Shown in pieces: positions 1-5,678 of a DNA stretch of 11,085 nt. Position 1 is the stretch's first letter. The number at the start of each line of letters is the position of its first letter. This DNA is from MGNI01 sp964353875 (GTDB lineage Bacteria > Chloroflexota > Anaerolineae > Anaerolineales > E44-bin32), in assembly GCA_964353875.1 (NCBI GenBank), contig CAYGXU010000105.1:1-11085 (forward strand), read 5' to 3'. The position numbers and the translations under genes are program-made. The notes under the pieces are model-generated. The model saw only the letters and a program-made list of their open reading frames with translations. It was not told the origin of the DNA and searched no databases.

Positions 1-197
1 TGAAGGACAAAAGAGGTCGCCCCTGCCTCGAGCGCCCCTTCGATGGCCGCGTTCACATCGCCCGTTAGCCATTTGCGCCCAGTTTGATAGGCCTGTTCGG
101 ACTCCGGATTTTCAACTGGACGGCGAGGATATCCCGTCTCAATGCCTGTCACAATTCCAGATGCACCTTCCATGTCGACAGAGATCACAATTTTCAT
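1..197 (-). CDS. M55 family D-aminopeptidase (DppA-like), N-terminal part only
   Basis: The gene starts at ATG 197-195 and runs off the left edge, so 65 codons are visible. The protein opens MKIVISVDMEGASGIV, the characteristic start of the M55 zinc peptidases. In Bacillus DppA, Asp8 and Glu10 are zinc ligands, and both occur here at the same positions. The last visible residues (ATSFVL) match the strand that in the family precedes the next D-x-H zinc-binding motif, which would lie just outside the window. Family members are cytoplasmic, about 270 residues long, and release N-terminal D-amino acids from short peptides. A good ribosome site (GAGAGGAA) lies 4 bases upstream of the start. The gene follows the GH63-like gene by 90 bp on the same strand and is probably the last visible member of that operon. 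Family assignment is firm. The exact substrate is not known. Confidence 0.85.
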   Translation of the reverse strand, partial: MKIVISVDMEGASGIVTGIETGYPRRPVENPESEQAYQTGRKWLTGDVNAAIEGALEAGATSFVL

Positions 198-287
198 GCT
201 GTTCCTCTCGAATTGGTTTGGTAAGAAAACGACTCGGCCAACCGCCATGTCTTTCTATCTACCCAATTGGCATGCGAGTCCTTAATT

Positions 288-1994
288 CTACAATAGATAT
301 TCATGGGCGAGAATCAGAAATACGCTCGAGGTCCAGGTGTAAGCCCGATCGCGTAGTGGCTTACCGGTTTTCGCATTGTAATTTTCTGGAAATCCATTCT
401 CTTTCGCCATGTCGCAGAAACGACGAGCCACTTCCCTAGCTAGAGCTATCTCCCCACACGATCGCAATCCATCCACTAATAGTAGGGTCGATGGAGCCCA
501 AATAGGACCGCGCCAATAGCCATCCTCCTCATAAAGCGCAGAATCAATATGCTCGGTTGCCAGACCATAGGGCGTAAGAAACCGCTGCACATTCAGCACC
601 AGTTGTTTCTGGATCGCTGGGGGCAGCCGTTGCCCAAGCACGATCGGCAGGCAATTGAAGAGGCTATCAGATCCTTCTGTAAGTGCTCCGTCATACGCAC
701 GTGGTGACACAAAGTGATCTCCACGCCAAAGTCGGGCTATTAATAGCTCAAGAAGCTGGTCTGCTCGTCTGCGCCACTTCTCTGCCTCGTCATTCTTGTC
801 GAGTCGCATGGCAACTTCTGATAATACATCCATTTGCAGCACAAGGAAGGCCGCCAAGTCGGCTCCTATAATGGGAAGACCAACATCAAAGACCGTGCCG
901 TTGTCCCATCCCGAGTCGTTGCCATGATGATATTGAGGCAGACCATCCCCATTTGGGTTCCGTTGCGTAAGCCACCAGTCGGTCCAATTCACAAGAGGGG
1001 CATAAATCTCATCAAGATGTGTCAGCCCAATCCGAGGGGAAACACGCATCATATGCCGTAATGTCCAGCCATGAATCGGTGGCTTGACGAAGTTGAGAAT
1101 TTGGTATGCGTCATTGATGCAATCAGGCAGTTGTCCATTAGGCAGTTGATGATCAAACAATAGCATCAACTGGTCCCATGCAAGATCTGGTACTCCATAG
1201 CTTAGAGCCATGGCATTAAAACAATGGTCCCAACTCCATACATTGGTCATCACGTTCTTCGACATAAGCATGGCTGGGCGCCCAATCAGGCCGTGCGGCG
1301 AGATAACACAAGCCCAATTAATGTAAGCCGCCAATTCCACAGTCTCATCATACTCAACTGGCGTAGACGGGTACGCCTGCCGGAAATGTTGGAAGTCTGC
1401 TTTACACTGATGCCAGCATACCTCGAAGGGTTGCGGATATTCGCGCGGCTCCCAGGTGGCATCGAATTGCTCCAATGCCCCTTCCATATGTCCTGTTTGT
1501 GGGGAGGGAAGAAAGTCGGCGCGGATGTACTGACTTCGAGTGATTTCCCAAGGGGCATCTACATTTAATACCCCTTGCAGAGGGGAAAGCATATAGAGGC
1601 GATGCGCCCGAAACAGATTGATCTGCCAGCGGTTCCCCGTCCAGGGCATGGCGTTATCGAAGGGCGAAGTCTCGTCAACGCTCAATCTTAAGCCAACGCC
1701 CTCACCACGGAAACGGAGAACATTGTTTTCGTCGATGCATAGTTGAACTGTGCCCTGCTTGCTGCGTAGTTCCAATAAAGCTGGTGTGGCAATGATCTCA
1801 GAGGCAACAGGTTTGCCCTTTTCCAGCACCTCGAGACGAAACGTTTCTTTCTGTCCTTGGCCACCTGTTTGTCGCAACCACAGATCAAAGTTTGGCTGTT
1901 GCGGCCCTTCACCATCCACATGTCGAGGCAGCTGTGAAACCGCCAGGTATGATCCGTATCGACTGAATGGGACATAACGTAAATCAAAATTCAC
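288..1994 (-). CDS. GH63-like (alpha/alpha)6-barrel glycoside hydrolase, cytoplasmic
   Basis: A 568-residue protein. About 190 N-terminal residues look like a beta-rich accessory domain. The rest carries the hallmarks of the GH63/GH37-type alpha-helical barrel: WSWDHCFNAMA (253-263), HGWTLRHM (308-315), GNDSGWDNG (358-366), DGYWRGPIWAPS (491-502) and ENYNAKTG (537-544). By family analogy Asp364 in GWDN is the candidate general acid and Glu537 in ENYN the candidate base. The family includes alpha-glucosidases and mannosylglycerate or glucosylglycerate hydrolases, all inverting enzymes. No signal peptide is visible, so it should act in the cytoplasm on sugar brought in by the neighbouring transporter. 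The start is GTG (1994-1992), supported by GGAGGTG about 6 bases upstream. It lies 121 bp after the second permease gene on the same strand. Clan-level assignment is firm. GH63 rather than a related clan GH-G family is likely, and substrate is open. Confidence 0.85.
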   Translation of the reverse strand: MNFDLRYVPFSRYGSYLAVSQLPRHVDGEGPQQPNFDLWLRQTGGQGQKETFRLEVLEKGKPVASEIIATPALLELRSKQGTVQLCIDENNVLRFRGEGVGLRLSVDETSPFDNAMPWTGNRWQINLFRAHRLYMLSPLQGVLNVDAPWEITRSQYIRADFLPSPQTGHMEGALEQFDATWEPREYPQPFEVCWHQCKADFQHFRQAYPSTPVEYDETVELAAYINWACVISPHGLIGRPAMLMSKNVMTNVWSWDHCFNAMALSYGVPDLAWDQLMLLFDHQLPNGQLPDCINDAYQILNFVKPPIHGWTLRHMMRVSPRIGLTHLDEIYAPLVNWTDWWLTQRNPNGDGLPQYHHGNDSGWDNGTVFDVGLPIIGADLAAFLVLQMDVLSEVAMRLDKNDEAEKWRRRADQLLELLIARLWRGDHFVSPRAYDGALTEGSDSLFNCLPIVLGQRLPPAIQKQLVLNVQRFLTPYGLATEHIDSALYEEDGYWRGPIWAPSTLLLVDGLRSCGEIALAREVARRFCDMAKENGFPENYNAKTGKPLRDRAYTWTSSVFLILAHEYLL

Positions 1995-2086
1995 GAACCC
2001 ACCTCCAGCACCCTTTCCGGTCTTTGTTCCTCGGCATCCAATCCCAAAATGCTTAATGGTTAGATCATTACATCCTGAGGGTCAGC

Positions 2087-2103
2087 AATACGACGGTCGT
2101 ATT
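2087..2103. promoter_or_regulatory. 17-bp perfect palindrome, operator-like
   Basis: The sequence AATACGACGGTCGTATT is two perfect 8-bp inverted arms around a single central base. The centre is too tight for an RNA hairpin of full length, which fits a dimeric DNA-binding protein better than a terminator. It lies between the stop of the second permease gene and the GTG of the GH63-like gene, and overlaps a TATAAT on the minus strand. No copy was noticed elsewhere in the window. The role is inferred. Confidence 0.4.
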
Positions 2104-2106
2104 ATA
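2101..2106 (-). promoter_or_regulatory. Possible -10 box (TATAAT) for the GH63-like gene
   Basis: A consensus TATAAT reads on the minus strand about 107 bases before the GTG of the GH63-like gene and overlaps the palindrome at 2087-2103. At 16-18 bases upstream only poor -35 candidates exist (TCTGAA, GTCTGA), so the promoter would be weak or activator-dependent. Transcription would start inside the palindrome, the classic place for a repressor. It could be fortuitous, because the gene is also downstream of the transporter operon. Confidence 0.3.
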
Positions 2107-2115
2107 TCGTCTCCA

Positions 2116-2985
2116 TTATCGCTTCAGACCAGTCATCGTAATCCCAGCCATAAAGTAACGCTGGGTAAAGGCAAAAAGCATGATTGGAGGCAGCATGACT
2201 ACGGTTGAGGCGGCCATCAGAAGATCCCAGCGGCCTAGCCCATCTCCAAAAACAAAACGCAAAACACCCGCCAAGCCCAATTGCAGGGTCTTATTCTCTT
2301 CGCTTGTCAAGAATATCAATGGGAAAAGGAAATCGTTCCAATGCCAAAGAAAGCCAAAAATGGAGACAGTTGCAAGTGCTGGTTTGGATAAAGGAAGAAT
2401 AATGTACCATAGAATCCCCAACGGACCGCAACCATCGATCTTGGCTGCATCATCCAGGTCTTTAGGAATGGACATGAAGAACTGGCGCAGCATAAAAATC
2501 AGGAAAGCATTGCCGAAGAATGCTGGCACAATCAACGGTTTGAAAGTATCGATCCAACCCAATTGCTTGTATAAGGCAAACAGCGGGACCATAACGGCTT
2601 GTTGCGGCAGCATCATTGTACTCAATACGAGCAGGAATAGAAATTCTTTACCACGCGCCCGTAACCGCGCGAAGGCATAGGCAACCACAGTACACGACAG
2701 CATATAACCGATAATATTCGAAATAGTGATAAAAAAGGTATTGAAGCCAAGCTGGCCAAAGTTCAGTAATTGGAATACCTCAACATAATTAGACCACTTC
2801 ACTGGTTTAGGGATCCATCGCGGAGGAAACAGGAATACCTGCCCCGTTTCTTTCAGGGAGCAAGACAATTGCCAGAGGAGAGGCACCAATACAATTAAGC
2901 TGCCAACAATGAGGACAAGATACACCCCAAAATGAGATAAAAGTCTACGATTACGCTTGTTTTCCCAAAAAGATGTTGCATACAC
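2116..2985 (-). CDS. CUT1 sugar ABC transporter permease, MalG type
   Basis: A 289-residue inner-membrane protein with about six predicted membrane helices (roughly 20-40, 82-105, 115-135, 150-170, 203-225, 255-277). The cytoplasmic EAA loop that contacts the ATPase is at 177-198 (DLDDAAKIDGCGPLG, then LPLSKPA), with the normal EAA written as DAA. The C-terminus QRYFMAGITMTGLKR is typical of MalG-type permeases, and the length is normal. The start is GTG (2985-2983) with GGAGGTG 5 bases upstream. It follows the partner permease by 48 bp, so the two are co-transcribed. It would pair with the MalF-type subunit to form the channel, with an ATPase that is not encoded in this window. Assignment is firm, substrate unknown. 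Confidence 0.93.
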   Translation of the reverse strand: MYATSFWENKRNRRLLSHFGVYLVLIVGSLIVLVPLLWQLSCSLKETGQVFLFPPRWIPKPVKWSNYVEVFQLLNFGQLGFNTFFITISNIIGYMLSCTVVAYAFARLRARGKEFLFLLVLSTMMLPQQAVMVPLFALYKQLGWIDTFKPLIVPAFFGNAFLIFMLRQFFMSIPKDLDDAAKIDGCGPLGILWYIILPLSKPALATVSIFGFLWHWNDFLFPLIFLTSEENKTLQLGLAGVLRFVFGDGLGRWDLLMAASTVVMLPPIMLFAFTQRYFMAGITMTGLKR

Positions 2986-3033
2986 AAATTCACCTCCGTT
3001 CGACTAAACGGACCTGGGACAGCAACTGACTGC

Positions 3034-3951
3034 TTATTCTGTCTCATAGTAGACCCAACGCGGAGCAACCTTGAATTGCACTATGGTGATTGCCAACATA
3101 ATGATTAGAAGGATCCATGCCATAGCTGACGCATACCCCATCTTGAAGAACTGAAAGGCGTTTTGGTAAAGGTATAAAGCAAATACTTTCGTGGCATTGG
3201 CCGGGCCTCCCTTGGTCAATACCAATGCCAGGGTAAACACTTGAAAGGATTCAATGGTGTTGATAATCAAGCTAAAAAAGATGACAGGCGACAACATTGG
3301 CAGAGTAATTTTCCAAAAAGATGCCCAACGCCCGGCGCCATCGATCTCAGCAGCCTCATAGAGTTCTTTAGGAATCCCTTGCAGGCCCGCCAAGAAAATA
3401 ATCGCGCCTCCCCCAATGGACCAGAGGCTGATTAGGATTAATGAAATCAATGCCCAATTCGGATCAGCCAACCAACCAGGACCCTGAATGCCGAAAAATT
3501 TTAGTCCCATGTTAAGAAAACCAAACTTTGACTGTAAGACGATACGCCACAGGTGAGCCACTGTAATACCCGAAACGATCGTAGGTAAAAAGAAGATGGC
3601 ACGATAAAGTTTGACGCCTCGTATAGGCTGGTTAAGGAACATGGCCAGGAACATTGCCGCCGTTGTGCCTAGTAACACCGTCCCTGCCGTGTAGAGCAGC
3701 GTCACTTTTAGCGAATACCAAAAGAGGGGATCTTTCAAGAACATGGATTGATAATTGCTGATTCCAATCCATTTTGGCGGCTGAAAAAGATCCCAGTCTG
3801 TGAAACTGAAGTACAAGGATGAGAACATCGGACCAGCAATAAAAGCGATGAAACCAATAATCCAAGGCGAGATGAGTAAGTAAAAAGAGAGTTCCTCCCG
3901 CCTCTCCATTCCGAATCTCGGCCAACGACGCTTTTTATGGGCTCCGGAATC
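3034..3951 (-). CDS. CUT1 sugar ABC transporter permease, MalF type, start lost in assembly gap
   Basis: The 306 visible codons begin in the N run at 3952 and end at TAA (3036-3034). The N-terminal cytoplasmic tail (MERREELSFYLLISPWIIG) leads into the first membrane helix, as in MalF/UgpA-type permeases, followed by GPMFSSLYFSFTDWD. The EAA loop EAAEIDGAGRWASFWKITLP is encoded near 3300-3360 and is fully canonical. The C-terminus APRWVYYETE is normal for the family. The true start is not visible: an ATG at 3909-3907 has no ribosome site, and an ATG at 4059-4057 could be joined only by reading through the N run, whose length is a placeholder. The missing part is probably short (10-30 residues). 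It lies between the binding-protein gene and the MalG-type gene, in the usual order. Confidence 0.9.
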   Translation of the reverse strand, partial: DSGAHKKRRWPRFGMERREELSFYLLISPWIIGFIAFIAGPMFSSLYFSFTDWDLFQPPKWIGISNYQSMFLKDPLFWYSLKVTLLYTAGTVLLGTTAAMFLAMFLNQPIRGVKLYRAIFFLPTIVSGITVAHLWRIVLQSKFGFLNMGLKFFGIQGPGWLADPNWALISLILISLWSIGGGAIIFLAGLQGIPKELYEAAEIDGAGRWASFWKITLPMLSPVIFFSLIINTIESFQVFTLALVLTKGGPANATKVFALYLYQNAFQFFKMGYASAMAWILLIIMLAITIVQFKVAPRWVYYETE

Positions 3952-4051
3952 NNNNNNNNNNNNNNNNNNNNNNNNNNNNNNNNNNNNNNNNNNNNNNNNN
4001 NNNNNNNNNNNNNNNNNNNNNNNNNNNNNNNNNNNNNNNNNNNNNNNNNNN
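3952..4051. other. Assembly gap (100 N)
   Basis: Exactly 100 undetermined bases, the usual placeholder length for a scaffold join of unknown size. It covers the intergenic region after the binding-protein gene and the start of the MalF-type permease. Both flanks fit one CUT1 operon, so the join itself is believable. Spacing, ribosome site and any sequence inside it cannot be assessed. Confidence 0.97.
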
Positions 4052-4061
4052 AGCAGCATGT

Positions 4062-5396
4062 TTATGTCTGTTCGGAGGCAAGCAGTTCATCGATTTGGGC
4101 AGCGATGGTCGCTGTGGCTTCTTTGGCCGTTGTCTGACCTAGCCATACCTTGTCGAGCTCAGCACTCAGGATAGCATTCTGCTGAGGCCAGGTGAGCGTT
4201 AGCTCAAAGAAGCGTGCAAATTCGCGAGCTTCCATGAAAACAGCGACATTCTTGCCTTTCGTTTTCTCGGCTCCAACATAGATGCCCGGTTTCTCTGCAA
4301 TAGACTTACGCGAAGGCATCGAGTAACCCAATGCGGCCAGCGTCTCGGAGCCTTCGTAGGTCATATATTTCACAAACTCCCAGCCTTGATCGGGATACTT
4401 ACACGTGGGAGAAATGCCAAACCCGGCACTATAGATGCTCGACGATCTTCCTGCAGGACCTTTGGGTTTATGGGCAATATCCCACTCGAATTCCGTGATT
4501 GCCTGGAAGCCCGGAACCATATACGATCCTTCGAGCATCATGGCGACTTTGCCGGTTTCAAAACCCATATACTCAGAGGGAGGAGGAGAGGTCTTATGGA
4601 CGTTAATAAGATCTGCCCAAAACTGCAGCCCCTCGTATGCTGCTGGCTCATTAAGCAAGCACTTGGTATGTTCTTCGTTCAGGTATTGTCCACCATGCTG
4701 CCAGACCATGGCAAAATAGTTCCCCCATGGCGTCACGATCACATTGCCGTATTGGGTGATGCTGCCGCTACTGTCTGTGAGAGTAAGGGCCTTGGCTGCC
4801 TCCATATATTCTTCTTCGGTCCAATCGCCAGGATAGGGCAGGCCGGCTTCATCAAAGAGAGTCTTGTTGTAGAAAAGACCCCAGGTTACCATGTCTTTGG
4901 GGAGAACATAGGTTTTTCCATCCCACTGATAAACCTTAAGGACCTCGGGGAAGAAATCATCCAGTTTCCCTTCGGGATCTGCTTCTATATAGTCATCCAA
5001 TGCGATGAGCGCACCTCGATCGGCATAGGGTGGCAACTCTCCCCCATCAATCTGCATTAGAGGGGGCGGCGTGCCGGCGCCAATCTGCGTCATCAGCACA
5101 GTGTAATAGTCCCCGCTACTGGGAATCGTGGGATTGATCTGGATATTGGGGTTCTTTTCGTTAAACGCCTTAACGATGTTCTTAAAGATCTCTAATCCTT
5201 CTCCTCCTTCATTGACAAAAAGGTCCAGCTCGACACTTTCAGGTACAGCTGGAGATCCTGCAGGCGCCGTTGGTGTGGCTTTTGCCCCGCAACTGGCCAG
5301 GGTTACTGCGCCAGCACCGATGCCGGCTAGCTTAAGGAATTCACGACGGCTGACAACACGACGTCCTTTGCTCGAAACAGAGCTAGGGGTTTCCAT
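4062..5396 (-). CDS. Tat-secreted lipoprotein, extracellular sugar-binding protein family 1
   Basis: A 444-residue solute-binding protein. It has a twin-arginine signal (SRREFLK, residues 16-22), a hydrophobic stretch and a lipobox LASC with lipidated Cys36, so it should be folded, exported by Tat and anchored to the outer face of the membrane. A proline/alanine linker (about 39-52) leads into the mature domain. Family features include YYTVLMTQIGAGTPPPLMQ, LPKDMVTWGLFYNKTLFDEAGLPYP and a C-terminal YMTYEGSETLAALGYSMPSRK-type segment, as in SBP_bac_1 (CUT1) proteins. Aromatic residues such as those in YPGDWTEEEY and VTPWGNYFAMVWQHGG are plausible sugar contacts. The start is ATG 5396-5394 with GGAGGA about 7 bases upstream, and an in-frame TAA immediately before the ATG rules out a longer form. 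It is the first gene of the operon and delivers ligand to the two permeases. Function is firm, ligand unknown. Confidence 0.94.
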   Translation of the reverse strand: METPSSVSSKGRRVVSRREFLKLAGIGAGAVTLASCGAKATPTAPAGSPAVPESVELDLFVNEGGEGLEIFKNIVKAFNEKNPNIQINPTIPSSGDYYTVLMTQIGAGTPPPLMQIDGGELPPYADRGALIALDDYIEADPEGKLDDFFPEVLKVYQWDGKTYVLPKDMVTWGLFYNKTLFDEAGLPYPGDWTEEEYMEAAKALTLTDSSGSITQYGNVIVTPWGNYFAMVWQHGGQYLNEEHTKCLLNEPAAYEGLQFWADLINVHKTSPPPSEYMGFETGKVAMMLEGSYMVPGFQAITEFEWDIAHKPKGPAGRSSSIYSAGFGISPTCKYPDQGWEFVKYMTYEGSETLAALGYSMPSRKSIAEKPGIYVGAEKTKGKNVAVFMEAREFARFFELTLTWPQQNAILSAELDKVWLGQTTAKEATATIAAQIDELLASEQT

Positions 5397-5540
5397 TTAT
5401 ACTTCCTCCATTTTCCACGACAGAATTTTCTCCTTCATTTTCTGAAAGAGTGCTATTGCACCTTGAGGAGACGCAAATAGCGAGGATTTGATCCGCCAAT
5501 AGTCTTTCACCTCAGTCTAGCAAACCTATTTTCCACAATC

Positions 5541-5546
5541 AATATA
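5541..5546 (-). promoter_or_regulatory. Possible -10 box of the sugar-transport operon
   Basis: TATATT on the minus strand, about 145 bases before the binding-protein start. No good -35 hexamer lies 16-18 bases upstream, where the sequence is instead taken up by the 11-bp GGAC repeats. This fits a promoter that depends on, or is blocked by, a regulator bound to those repeats. The alternative is that the real promoter lies elsewhere in the 282-bp divergent region. Confidence 0.3.
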
Positions 5547-5549
5547 AAT

Positions 5550-5582
5550 GCGGACATGGTTTGGACTAATTTTGGACATGAG
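5550..5582. repeat. Three 11-bp-spaced GGAC direct repeats in the divergent control region
   Basis: Three consecutive 11-mers align as gcGGACATGgt, ttGGACtaatt and ttGGACATGag, with GGAC at 5552, 5563 and 5574. The outer two share GGACATG, and the inner one shares TTGGAC with the third. The 11-bp period puts each copy on the same face of the helix. Arrays like this are known for head-to-tail binding of response regulators of the OmpR/PhoB type. The array lies about 50-80 bases upstream of the predicted kinase transcription start and over the -35 region of the possible operon promoter on the other strand. What binds it is unknown. Confidence 0.5.
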
Positions 5583-5593
5583 CAGCATATACA

Positions 5594-5622
5594 TTGTTAA
5601 CTGAACCACCTGAATTTATAAT
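5594..5622 (+). promoter_or_regulatory. Sigma70-type promoter of the hybrid kinase gene
   Basis: TTGTTA (5594-5599), a 17-base spacer, then a perfect TATAAT (5617-5622). Transcription should start near 5629, giving a leader of about 50 bases to the ATG at 5679. It is the best promoter-like match I noticed in the window. The GGAC repeat array sits directly upstream. Confidence 0.65.
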
Positions 5623-5678
5623 CAACAGAGACAGGTTTGGTCACGAAATAACCGCGTGCAAATAAGGAGAATGTTGTT

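Noticed and set aside
263..270. CCAATTGG palindrome between the M55 and GH63-like genes
   Set aside because: Only 8 bp, no T-run or promoter beside it, so neither a terminator nor an operator can be supported.
2180..2680. 166-codon plus-strand open frame inside the MalG-type permease gene
   Set aside because: Antisense shadow; a lysine- and serine-rich translation typical of the reverse of a membrane protein gene.
4386..5060. 224-codon plus-strand open frame inside the binding-protein gene
   Set aside because: It is the antisense shadow of a well-supported gene, with no ribosome site or recognisable domain.
5397..5438. 13-codon leader reading frame ending directly before the binding-protein ATG
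   Set aside because: It is in the same frame as the binding protein, has no ribosome site of its own, and simply contains the GGAGGA site of the main gene; no attenuator structure was seen.
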